A DNA stretch of 21,634 bases, from the NCBI GenBank assembly GCA_035711865.1, contig DASTBT010000061.1:1-21634 (forward strand). The letters run 5' to 3'. This document shows positions 13,765 to 20,890 of this stretch, piece after piece. Position 1 is the stretch's first letter; every line of letters starts with the position of its first letter. The DNA is from JAOUEA01 sp035711865 (GTDB lineage: Bacteria > Actinomycetota > UBA4738 > HRBIN12). A model generated the notes under the pieces. The model worked only from the letters and a program-made list of their open reading frames with translations. It was not told the DNA's origin and ran no database searches. A program made the translations under genes and the position numbers.

Positions 13765-14873
13765 ACGACGCGGCAGCGCATGCATGGGCCGGCCGGGAGC
13801 TGTTCGACCTGGTCGCGATCGATTCTCCGTCGGGGAAGGAGCACGACGCCGTCGACCATCTCGAGGCTCGGTTTTCGACGTGGGGTCTGCCGGTCTCGCG
13901 GATGCCGGTCGAGGGTGCGGCCGACGATCTGCTGATCGGATGGGCGCAGCGCCCCTCCCTGCTGCTCACGGCCCACATCGACACCGTGACGCCGACCTGG
14001 TCGTGGGAGGCTCGGCTCGACGACGGCGTCGTCCGAGGCCTCGGCGCGGGCGACTGCAAGGCATCTGTGGTCGCGTTCGCGCTCGGCATGCTGCTCGCCC
14101 GTGAACGCGGTGTCGATCTCGAGGCGCTGCCGGTCGCGCTCGGCGTGTGCGTCGACGAGGAGGACCTCGGTCGCGGTTCCATCGTGATGGCCAACGACCT
14201 CCGGCCCCGCTGGGTCGTGGCCGGGGAGCCCAGCCGGCTCGACGTGGGCGTCGCCGAGGCGGGGTTCGTCGACACGATCTGCGTCGTGCGTGGGCGATCG
14301 GTCCACGGATCGTTCCCCGAGCGCGGCGACAACGCGATCGAGAAGGCCGCGCGGCTCCTGCTCGCGGTGCACGACGAGCCGTTCACGACCGCTGAACATC
14401 CGCTGCTCGGTCGCAACGTGCCCGGCGCGCTGTGGATCGAGGGGGGAGGGGAGCTGCATGTCGTGCCGGACCGTGCCCGGGTGCGCATCGAGATCCGTGT
14501 GGTGCCCGGCGGCCCGACGGCCGCCGAGATCGAGGCTCGGCTGCGCGAGCTGGCGGCAGAACACGATGCACATCTCGAGCTCGTCGAGGAGAGCGTGGAG
14601 CCCTTCGAGGCCGACCCCGGCGGTCCGCTCGCGGCCGCGCTCGTCTCGGCCGCCGAGCGGGTCGACGGCGAGCCCCCGCCCGCGATCGGGGTGCCCGCGT
14701 GGACCGATGCGCACAACTTCGTCGACCTGGCCGGATCGCAGGCGGTCGTCTGGGGTCCGGGGGACTTCGAGCTCGCGCACGATCCCGAGGAAGCCGTCGA
14801 CGTCGCCGAGGTCGTCAGGGCGGCTCGCGTCGTCGAGGAGCTGCTGGCCGGCGCCGAGGGGTGGGTCACGTGA
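13761..14873 (+). CDS. M20-family metallopeptidase/deacylase (ArgE/DapE/LysK-like)
   Basis: The 370-residue enzyme retains all M20 metal and catalytic residues: AHIDTVT (His, Asp), GLGAGDCKAS (bridging Asp), VDEEDLG (catalytic Glu pair), VAGEPS (Glu), and ELAHDPEE near the C terminus (last His). The lid or dimerisation domain (about 175-285) starts with VRGRSVHGSFPERGDNAIEKA. This set supports hydrolysis of an N-acyl amino acid or dipeptide. A pairing of class III aminotransferase and M20 deacylase occurs in arginine and LysW-dependent lysine synthesis. No LysW-like carrier or kinase/reductase partner is visible here, so a salvage or catabolic pair is equally possible. The ATG start is fixed by the ATGA overlap with the preceding stop. 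Confidence 0.87.
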   Translation: MNDAAAHAWAGRELFDLVAIDSPSGKEHDAVDHLEARFSTWGLPVSRMPVEGAADDLLIGWAQRPSLLLTAHIDTVTPTWSWEARLDDGVVRGLGAGDCKASVVAFALGMLLARERGVDLEALPVALGVCVDEEDLGRGSIVMANDLRPRWVVAGEPSRLDVGVAEAGFVDTICVVRGRSVHGSFPERGDNAIEKAARLLLAVHDEPFTTAEHPLLGRNVPGALWIEGGGELHVVPDRARVRIEIRVVPGGPTAAEIEARLRELAAEHDAHLELVEESVEPFEADPGGPLAAALVSAAERVDGEPPPAIGVPAWTDAHNFVDLAGSQAVVWGPGDFELAHDPEEAVDVAEVVRAARVVEELLAGAEGWVT

Positions 14874-15715
14874 TCCCGCTCGATGCCTTCGACGAGCTCG
14901 CCTCGGGTCTCAACCACCCGGAAGGGGTGGCCTGGAACCCGGTCGACGGCCGGGTGTACGCGGGCGGGGAGTCCGGCGAGTTCTACGCCGTCACGCTGGA
15001 CGGCGAGGTCGATCAGGTCGGCTCGACCGGCGGCTCGATGCTCGGGATCGCGGTCGACGGCCGGGGACGCGTGTACGCCTGCGACGCAGGGAAAGGCGAG
15101 ATCGCGCGGTGGGACCCCGCGACGAACGAGGTCTCCGCCTACGCCCGAGGCGTGGGGGGCGAGGACATGGACGCCCCCAACGTGGCCGCGTTCGGCCCCG
15201 ACGGCTCCCTCTACGTGACGTGCTCGGGCGAGGCCGGGCGGCCCGAGATCCTCCGGATCGCGCCGGGCGGCGGCCATGTGGAACGGTGGACCGCGGCCGT
15301 GCCGGGTTACCCCAATGGCGCGCTCGTCACGCCCGAGGGCGACGCGCTGGTCGTGGTCGAGGCGCACGAGCAGCGGCTCGTGCGCGTGCCGATCGGACCC
15401 GACGGCGCGGCGGGGACGCCCGACGTGGTCGTCGAGCTCCCCGACACCGACGCCGATGGCGTCGCGCTCGCCGCCGACGGGTCGCTGTGGGTCACCCTCT
15501 ACCGGCCCGACGGGCTCGTGCGCGTCTCCCCGACAGGCATGGTCGAGACGATGGTCGACGATCACCTCGCGTCGACGTTCGACGCGCCGACCAACATCGC
15601 GTGGATCGGGGAGGGGCTCGACCGTGTCGCGATCGCGAACGTCGGGGACCGGTTCCTGTCCGTCGGCGACGTCGGCGTCACCGGGCAGCCGATGCATCTC
15701 CCGTTCGTCGACTGA
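14870..15715 (+). CDS. SMP-30/gluconolactonase-family (LRE-like) hydrolase
   Basis: The 281-residue six-bladed propeller carries the metal site of SMP-30 lactonases: E18 in HPEG, N104 in APNVAAFG, N149 in YPNG and D196 in DADGVAL. These positions are nearly the same as in human SMP30 (E18, N154, D204). It should hydrolyse a lactone or lactone-like ester using a divalent cation in the cytoplasm; there is no signal peptide. It is the third gene of the operon, starting at GTG 14870 inside GTGA with a G-rich ribosome site (GAGGGGTGG) just upstream. GTG 14861 is an in-frame alternative adding three residues. The natural substrate is unknown; the neighbours suggest a cyclised amino- or hydroxy-acid. 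Confidence 0.86.
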   Translation: MIPLDAFDELASGLNHPEGVAWNPVDGRVYAGGESGEFYAVTLDGEVDQVGSTGGSMLGIAVDGRGRVYACDAGKGEIARWDPATNEVSAYARGVGGEDMDAPNVAAFGPDGSLYVTCSGEAGRPEILRIAPGGGHVERWTAAVPGYPNGALVTPEGDALVVVEAHEQRLVRVPIGPDGAAGTPDVVVELPDTDADGVALAADGSLWVTLYRPDGLVRVSPTGMVETMVDDHLASTFDAPTNIAWIGEGLDRVAIANVGDRFLSVGDVGVTGQPMHLPFVD

Positions 15716-15720
15716 ATCGC

Positions 15721-15749
15721 TCGAAGTCCGGCCGGGGGGCCTCTACGCT
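15721..15749 (+). promoter_or_regulatory. Putative promoter TCGAAG-N17-TACGCT for the multipass membrane protein gene
   Basis: The -10 TACGCT (15744-15749) ends 11 nt before ATG 15761, leaving a leader of about 5 nt. TCGAAG (15721-15726) lies at 17-nt spacing as a weak -35. Confidence 0.45.
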
Positions 15750-15760
15750 CCGTACCGATC

Positions 15761-16564
15761 ATGAACGCGGCCGACCGACACGAGCACATCGCGAACCTGC
15801 ACGTGCGCGACATCTTCGCCCACGCCGTCCGCCTCTACCGGCACGAGCCGGGCCGCGTCGCCGGCGCGGCCCTCGCGCTCATGGTCCCCCCGGTGGTCGT
15901 GGGCATCGGGGCCGGGCACCTGATCGAGGCATGGGACCCCGACGTGCTCGACGGCGGGGTGATCGCCGTGGGCCTGATCGTGGTCCTGGCCGGCGTGTTG
16001 GCCAGCGCGGGCACGATCGTGTATGCGGGCGTGCTCGACGAGCTGGTCGGATCGGTGGTGCGCGGTCGTCCGCGGCCCTCGGTCACCGACGCCGTCCGGT
16101 CCCTGCCGATCGGGAGGTTGATCGGGGCCGACGTCGTGGCCGTGGTGCTCGTGGGCGCAGGGCTGGCACTCGGCGTACTGCCCGGGCTCGTGCTGGCGAC
16201 GATGGTCGCGATCGTCGGGCCGGTCGTGACGATCGAGCGGGCCTCACCGCTCCGCGCCGTGGCCCGCTCGGCGCGCCTCACCGCACGCCATCTCGGCCTG
16301 ACGACGATGACCGTCGGTCCGCTCCTGGTGGTCGAGGGCGTCGTGCACCACTGGGTCCTGGACGTCCGTGATCAGGTCGGCGCGCTCGCGGAAGCCGCGG
16401 TCGCGGTGCCGTCGATCCTCACGATCGGCGCGTTCGTCGGCCTCGTCGAGGTCGAGCTCGCCTACGCCCTGCTCGCACGAGACGCCGGATCGTCGACGGC
16501 CGCGATGGTGGCCGCGACGGTGGGTTCATCCGGGGTGGATGACGGCACGGCGCTCCTGGAGTGA
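15761..16564 (+). CDS. Multipass membrane protein (GPDPase-membrane-domain/YciC-like)
   Basis: The 267-residue protein starts with a soluble helix (NLHVRDIFAHAVRLYRHEPG), as in many proteins with the glycerophosphodiester-phosphodiesterase membrane domain. About six membrane segments follow: roughly 33-52, 66-90, 122-141, 143-162, 181-200 and 215-245. The segment VVTIERASPLRAVARSARL between them matches the usual VEG...PLxALxRSxxL motif of this fold. No catalytic domain is attached, so it is probably a structural or transport-related membrane protein of unknown function. The ATG start follows a -10 box at short distance. It is followed after 33 nt by another membrane protein gene on the same strand. 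Confidence 0.75.
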   Translation: MNAADRHEHIANLHVRDIFAHAVRLYRHEPGRVAGAALALMVPPVVVGIGAGHLIEAWDPDVLDGGVIAVGLIVVLAGVLASAGTIVYAGVLDELVGSVVRGRPRPSVTDAVRSLPIGRLIGADVVAVVLVGAGLALGVLPGLVLATMVAIVGPVVTIERASPLRAVARSARLTARHLGLTTMTVGPLLVVEGVVHHWVLDVRDQVGALAEAAVAVPSILTIGAFVGLVEVELAYALLARDAGSSTAAMVAATVGSSGVDDGTALLE

Positions 16565-16597
16565 CATGCTGAACCCTGCCCGGAGAGGGGGAACGGC

Positions 16598-17962
16598 GTG
16601 AACGAGTTGAACGAGCGCGACATGGTGACCTGCCCGAGATGCGGGCGTGAGGAATCCGACCCGACGGTCGTGTTCTGTCCCACGTGCGGCTCGCAGCTTC
16701 GCGGCGAGCCCCGCAGGCTGAAGCTGCGGCGGCGGCTGACCGCGCTGCTGGTCGTGCTGACCGTGATCTCGCTCGTGACGACCGTCGTCGCCGTCTGGGC
16801 CCGGGCCGTCGCGCTCGACACCGACCGATTCGTGGACACCGTCGCTCCCGTGATCGACGAGCCGGCCGTTCAGACGGCGCTCAGCGTTCGGTTGACCGAC
16901 TCGATCATGTCGTCGCTGCAGATCGAGGACCGGGTCGCCTCCGCCCTGGCGAGCGTCGGCGACGGCGAGCTTCCGGTCTCCCCTGCCCTGCTCGCCGGCC
17001 CGATCACCCGGGGCATCGAGGACGCATTGCTGAAGCGGACGCGCCAGCTCATCGCGAGCGACGCCGTCGCCACCATCTGGGTCGAGGCCCTCCGCACGGC
17101 GCACAGCCGATCGGTCGCGTTGCTGCGCGGCGACGCCACCAACGCGACGATCGAGGGCGACGCCGTCTACATCGACCTGCTGCCGGTCGTGAACGACGTG
17201 CTGGCCCAGCTCGAGGAGCCGCTCTCGGACATCTTCGGCCGCACGATCGACATCCCCACGGTGACCGACGCCAACGCCGAGCAGGTCGTGACGCTGCTCG
17301 AGCAGCGGTTCGGTGTCTCCCTGCCGGCCGATTTCGGCCGCGTGAAGGTCTTCGAGTCCGATGCGCTGCCGGCGGCGCAGGCCGCGGTGGTCACGGTGGA
17401 TCGCGTGGTCTTCCTGCTGGTGGCGCTGACCATCGTGCTCGCGATCGCATCCATCGTGCTGTCGACCCGGCGGCTGCGGACCGTGCTGTGGCTCGGCTTC
17501 GGCACCGCGCTCGGGTTGATCGTCGTACGGAGGCTCGCGCTGCGCCTCGACGACATGATCGCTGCTCGCGTCACCGGCGAGACCAACCGCAACGCCGTCG
17601 AGGCGGTCACCTCGGACGTGTTCGGGAACCTGCGCGCCTTCACGACGCTGCTGCTCGTGGCCGCGCTCGTGATCGGCGTCGCGGCGTATCTCGCCGGGCG
17701 GCCCGCCTGGCTCACCCGTGCTCTGGAACGCGCGTCCGACGGAACGCTGATCCGACGAGAGTCGCCGACGCTGCGATGGATCGGCGATCACGCGGTGGTC
17801 TTGCGGGCCGCGCTCGTCGCGCTGGGTGCGGTGCTGTTGCTGTTCGTCGACCTGAGCTGGGCCTCGTTCCTCGTCGTGCTCGTGCTGCTGGCCGGCGGAT
17901 GGTTCCTGCTGACCTATCTGCGTGACCGCGCCTCCAGCGAGGTGGACGTGGCCGCGACGTGA
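16598..17962 (+). CDS. Zinc-ribbon membrane protein, actinobacterial uncharacterised family
   Basis: The 454-residue protein opens with a CPRCG...CPTCG zinc ribbon (C12, C15, C27, C30). A basic stretch (RRLKLRRRL) and TM1 (about 48-68) come next, followed by a large probably extracytoplasmic region (about 70-260). That region starts with the WARAVALDTDRFVDTVAP pattern common in actinobacterial membrane proteins of unknown function. Five more membrane segments follow: about 266-288, 294-312, 346-367, 397-414 and 416-440. GTG 16598 is supported by GGAGAGGGGG 7-8 nt upstream. Spacing after the preceding gene (33 nt) suggests co-transcription. No enzyme motif is seen; the zinc ribbon may mediate a protein contact. 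Confidence 0.8.
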   Translation: MNELNERDMVTCPRCGREESDPTVVFCPTCGSQLRGEPRRLKLRRRLTALLVVLTVISLVTTVVAVWARAVALDTDRFVDTVAPVIDEPAVQTALSVRLTDSIMSSLQIEDRVASALASVGDGELPVSPALLAGPITRGIEDALLKRTRQLIASDAVATIWVEALRTAHSRSVALLRGDATNATIEGDAVYIDLLPVVNDVLAQLEEPLSDIFGRTIDIPTVTDANAEQVVTLLEQRFGVSLPADFGRVKVFESDALPAAQAAVVTVDRVVFLLVALTIVLAIASIVLSTRRLRTVLWLGFGTALGLIVVRRLALRLDDMIAARVTGETNRNAVEAVTSDVFGNLRAFTTLLLVAALVIGVAAYLAGRPAWLTRALERASDGTLIRRESPTLRWIGDHAVVLRAALVALGAVLLLFVDLSWASFLVVLVLLAGGWFLLTYLRDRASSEVDVAAT

Positions 17963-18004
17963 TGGTGACCTGGCGCCTCCATCCGACGTTGGACCATCGC
18001 CCTA

Positions 18005-18033
18005 TGGACCCGTTCGGGCAGGCTCGATAGGAT
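18005..18033 (+). promoter_or_regulatory. Putative promoter TGGACC-N17-TAGGAT for the antiporter gene
   Basis: The -10 TAGGAT (18028-18033) and -35-like TGGACC (18005-18010) are 17 nt apart. The leader of about 25 nt contains GAGAGGT as ribosome site before GTG 18065. Confidence 0.45.
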
Positions 18034-18064
18034 TCCGCGTCCCGAGCTGAGAGGTCCCCCCGCC

Positions 18065-19438
18065 GTGTCGAACACCGAGCTCGCCGCAGTGATCGTCTCC
18101 CTCGCCGTGATCGTTCTCTCCGCACATCTGCTCGGCTACCTCTTCGAACGCATGCACCAGCCACGGCTCGTCGGCGAGATCCTCGCCGGGGTGCTCGTCG
18201 GGCCCTTCGTGCTCGGACGGGTCGCGCCGGAGATGTCGGAGGCCCTGCTGGGCACCGACGGCAGCGTCACCGCGTCCGTGCTCGGCTTCACGTACTGGCT
18301 GGGATTGTTGCTGCTGATGTTCATCTCGGGCAGCGAGGTTCGTCGCGTGCTCGGGCAGGAGAATCGGAAGGCGACGACGTGGCTGCTCGCGGTCGGCACG
18401 CCCCTGCCGTTCTTCATCGCTCTGGGGATCGGGTTCTTCCTGCCGCTCGACCGGCTGACCGGCCCGGCGGGCGACGAGACCTCGGTGCTCCTGGTGCTGG
18501 CGATCGCGGCGGCGGTGACGTCGATCCCCGTGATCTCGAGGATCTTCTACGACCTGCGCATCCTGCACACGCGGTTCGCGAGCATCGTGCTGGGCACCGC
18601 CCTGCTCGAGGACATCGCCCTCTGGGCGGTGCTCGCCGTCGCGACCGCGATGGCGACGACGACCGAGATGGGGCGCGATCTGGCCAACTCGGTCACCGAG
18701 CACGTGGGCGTCACCCTCGTGTACATGGGCGTCGGCCTCGTGGTCGCTCCGCACCTGCTCCGTGGGTTGCACCGAGCGAGGTGGAACGTGGTCGCCCACG
18801 CCTCGCCGGTCGCCTACGCGATCCTCATCCTCCTTGCCTACGCGGCGGTGGCCGCGCTGCTCGAGGTCAACCTCGTGTTCGCGGCCTTCCTCTCGGGCTT
18901 CGGGCTAGTGGGCGGACGCAGCGGATCGGAGCGACGGCGCTTCGCGGAGCCGCTCGACGCGATCCAGAAGGTGGCGACGGCGGTGTTCATCCCGATGTAC
19001 TTCGCGATCGTCGGAACCCAGCTCGACTTCGGCGAGGGCTTCTCGCTGTTCATGCTGCTCGCGTTCCTGATCGGGTCGTCGGTCCTGTGCCTGGCCTCGA
19101 TCGCGTTGGCGACACGGCTGGCGGGCTTCCGCGGGCTCGAGATCGTGAACCTCGCCATCGCGTCGAACGCCCGAGGCGGTCCCGGTATCGTGCTCGCGAG
19201 CGTGGCGTTCGAAGCCGGCATCATCAACGGGGCGTTCTTCACGACGCTGGTGTTGACCGCCGTGTTCACGTCGCAGTTCGCAGGGTGGTGGCTCGGCTAC
19301 GTGTTGCGTCGCGGTTGGCCGCTGCTCCGTGACGACGTCGGCGACGTCGTACCCCCGGATGCTGTTCTGGAAGCCGGATCGACCCGCGACGACGTGGATG
19401 CCGCGTACGAGCGGGAAGGGACGAGACCGCCCGGCTGA
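18065..19438 (+). CDS. CPA2-family cation:proton antiporter
   Basis: The 457-residue integral membrane protein has about twelve hydrophobic helices. CPA2 features in order are HLLGYLFERMHQPRLVGEILAG (21-42), which is the conserved helix 2 region with PxxxGEIxAGxxxGP; FISGSEVRR; TSIPVISRIFYDL; and LLEDIALWAVL, a helix with the acidic pair position usual for Na(K)/H exchange (here E-D). A C-terminal SNARGGPGIVLASVAFE segment follows. There is no C-terminal TrkA-N or USP domain, only a short acidic tail ending REGTRPPG, so it is of the short type (Nha/KefB core only). It probably serves pH or K/Na homeostasis. GTG 18065 is chosen for the ribosome site GAGAGGT about 9 nt upstream. Directly after its stop lies an unusual region (C8 tract and repeats). 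Confidence 0.88.
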   Translation: MSNTELAAVIVSLAVIVLSAHLLGYLFERMHQPRLVGEILAGVLVGPFVLGRVAPEMSEALLGTDGSVTASVLGFTYWLGLLLLMFISGSEVRRVLGQENRKATTWLLAVGTPLPFFIALGIGFFLPLDRLTGPAGDETSVLLVLAIAAAVTSIPVISRIFYDLRILHTRFASIVLGTALLEDIALWAVLAVATAMATTTEMGRDLANSVTEHVGVTLVYMGVGLVVAPHLLRGLHRARWNVVAHASPVAYAILILLAYAAVAALLEVNLVFAAFLSGFGLVGGRSGSERRRFAEPLDAIQKVATAVFIPMYFAIVGTQLDFGEGFSLFMLLAFLIGSSVLCLASIALATRLAGFRGLEIVNLAIASNARGGPGIVLASVAFEAGIINGAFFTTLVLTAVFTSQFAGWWLGYVLRRGWPLLRDDVGDVVPPDAVLEAGSTRDDVDAAYEREGTRPPG

Positions 19439-19450
19439 CGAGAAGCTCGA

Positions 19451-19458
19451 CCCCCCCC
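19451..19458. repeat. C8 homopolymer tract
   Basis: Eight consecutive C bases lie 12 nt after the antiporter stop. The codons before it (DRPADEKLD in one frame) and after it (LVQELGLDDDPTQ in another) look coding but in different frames. A frameshift, real or from sequencing, may therefore sit here. Confidence 0.7.
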
Positions 19459-19462
19459 GCTC

Positions 19463-19579
19463 GTGCAGGAGCTCGGCCTCGACGACGACCCCACCCAGCT
19501 CGACGCCGCCATCGCGCTGCAGCTTCCCGAGAACTACGACGAGCGGCTCGACGCGTTCCGCGATTTCAAGGCCGTATAA
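19463..19579 (+). pseudogene. Orphan 38-codon ORF, possible tail of a broken gene
   Basis: From GTG 19463 to TAA 19577-19579 the frame encodes MQELGLDDDPTQLDAA..., ending DERLDAFRDFKAV. The codon use is fully coding-like and the ending resembles a natural enzyme C terminus rather than random sequence. The frame is open back to the TGA of the antiporter (19436-19438). A C8 tract just upstream joins it to DRPADEKLD in another frame. It could be a remnant of a gene whose front was lost or frameshifted, a very small real gene, or a sequencing error near the antiporter end. I do not recognise the protein family. No ribosome site precedes the GTG. Confidence 0.4.
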
Positions 19580-19617
19580 GAGAGAGGGTTCCCCAGATAA
19601 GAGAGAGGGTTCCCCAG
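19576..19617. repeat. Two perfect tandem copies of a 21-bp repeat
   Basis: Unit 1 (19576-19596) and unit 2 (19597-19617) are identical. Each begins ATAAGAGAGAGGG and ends TTCCCCAG. The first unit contains the TAA stop of the orphan ORF. The second unit lies at the -35 position of the promoter for the GrdE-like gene. The A/G-rich composition differs sharply from the surroundings. Confidence 0.95.
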
Positions 19618-19633
19618 CCGTGCGGGCGTGGGG

Positions 19634-19639
19634 TAGACT
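19634..19639 (+). promoter_or_regulatory. Putative -10 (TAGACT) giving a leaderless GrdE-like mRNA
   Basis: TAGACT ends 8 nt before the TTG start at 19648, predicting at most a 2-nt leader. The following GTCGACA repeats the arrangement at the phoX promoter. No good -35 exists; the position falls in the second 21-bp repeat (TTCCCC). Confidence 0.5.
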
Positions 19640-19647
19640 GTCGACAC

Positions 19648-20850
19648 TTGGAATCCACGCTCGCTGATCTCGAGATCGCGACGTTCGCGGTCGACGAGGT
19701 CGTCGAGGGGACCCAGACAGGGTGGAGCGACGGGCGGCTGACGCTCTCGCTACCGCAGCTCGCGGTCGGGGCCGGAGATCCGGCGCTGGCGGAGGCCACG
19801 GTCGAGGTCGTCCGTCCCGGCGACTCCGTCCGCATCTCGAACGTCCTCGATGTCGCGCTGCCCAGCGCGCGCACCGAAGGAGTGCGCCTGCACCGGCTGG
19901 GCGGCGTCGCGGTGCTCACCGTGTGCGATTGGGCCGGCGCCGGCTACGACGGGGCCGAGGAGCTTCCCAACTCCCTCGTGGACATGGCCGGGCCCGGCGC
20001 CGATCGTAGTCCCTGGGGCGTGACCACGAACGTCGTCGTCCGGTGCGTGCCGTCGCCGGGCGTCGAGGTGGCCGAGGCCGACCGCGCCGTGCGGGGCGCG
20101 GCGACCTCGGTCGCCACCACGATGGCCGAGACCACCTCCGATGCGACGTCCGACGACGTGCGATCGGTCGGCCCGCTGCCTCCGGCGGATGCGAGCCTGC
20201 CGGCGATCGCGGTGATCCTGCAGGTCGCGAGCGAGGGGCCGCTCGTGGAGACCTTCCTCGACGGCGAACCGCTCGGCGAGTTCGCGCCGCGCGTGCTCGA
20301 CGAGCGCCTGCTGCACGAGGGACGACTCACGAACGGCGCCTACGACTGGCCGGGCGTGCGCAACGTGACCGCCGCGTACCAAGACCTCGCGCTGCTCCGG
20401 GAGCTCCGCGCGGCGCATGGTGAGCGGTCGCGGTACGCGGGCCTGATCCTCGCGCCCGGATATCTCGACGGCGCGGACCAGAAGCGGCGGGCCGCGGACG
20501 CGTCGGCGGAGCTCGCCCAGAGCCTCGGGGCCGACGGCGTGGTGTGCACGACGTTCTCGAGCGGGAACTCCCACACCGACACGATGCTCACGGTGCAGGC
20601 GTGCGAGCGCCGCGGCATCGGCACCGTGGCGCTCGTCTGCGAGACCAACGGCGGACTGACCGACCACGTCCCCGAGGCCGACTGCCTCGTCAGCACGGGG
20701 AACGAGGACGAGCTCGTCGACGCATGGATCCCCGAGCGGGTGGTGGGGGGCGACGACCGGGCGCGCGTCGGCGAGCGTGTGCCGGCCGTGCACTACCTCG
20801 GGGGCCTGGCGGAGACCGGCGACGCGCGATGGACGGCGGTGCCGGCATGA
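19648..20850 (+). CDS. GrdE/GrdG/GrdI-like component B alpha/beta subunit (glycine/sarcosine/betaine reductase family)
   Basis: The 400-residue protein follows the family order. An N-terminal barrel contains RPGDSVRI and GGVAVLTVCDWAGAG, then VDMAGPGADRSPWG (clostridial: IDMSGPGAxYTPFS). A domain with VAVILQVASEGPLVETFLDG follows, then GADGVVCTTFSSGNSHTD and DCLVSTGNEDELV. In clostridia the precursor cleaves itself at a Cys to make a pyruvoyl group that binds the amine substrate. I recall an ECTG motif at that site; here the aligned stretch is CETNG (C331-G335), so pyruvoyl formation is uncertain. The TTG start fits the -10 directly upstream and the lack of a ribosome site. It is 40 nt before the GrdB-like gene, clearly one operon. 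The substrate class cannot be told apart. Confidence 0.82.
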   Translation: MESTLADLEIATFAVDEVVEGTQTGWSDGRLTLSLPQLAVGAGDPALAEATVEVVRPGDSVRISNVLDVALPSARTEGVRLHRLGGVAVLTVCDWAGAGYDGAEELPNSLVDMAGPGADRSPWGVTTNVVVRCVPSPGVEVAEADRAVRGAATSVATTMAETTSDATSDDVRSVGPLPPADASLPAIAVILQVASEGPLVETFLDGEPLGEFAPRVLDERLLHEGRLTNGAYDWPGVRNVTAAYQDLALLRELRAAHGERSRYAGLILAPGYLDGADQKRRAADASAELAQSLGADGVVCTTFSSGNSHTDTMLTVQACERRGIGTVALVCETNGGLTDHVPEADCLVSTGNEDELVDAWIPERVVGGDDRARVGERVPAVHYLGGLAETGDARWTAVPA

Positions 20851-20890
20851 CGAGCCGACGTGCTGACCCGTCGATCGGAGGAACCCGTCC

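Noticed and set aside
13544..15697. 717-codon open frame on the minus strand, plus other long antisense frames (for example 8338-10104, 10784-12424, 12181-13785)
   Set aside because: They lie opposite genes with complete catalytic motifs and encode Arg/His/Pro-rich low-information protein, as expected of shadow frames in high-GC DNA.
17990..18012. Hairpin from GGACCAT...ATGGACC upstream of the antiporter
   Set aside because: Only CCAT/ATGG pairs perfectly; the rest is a direct TGGACC repeat, too weak for a terminator or operator call.
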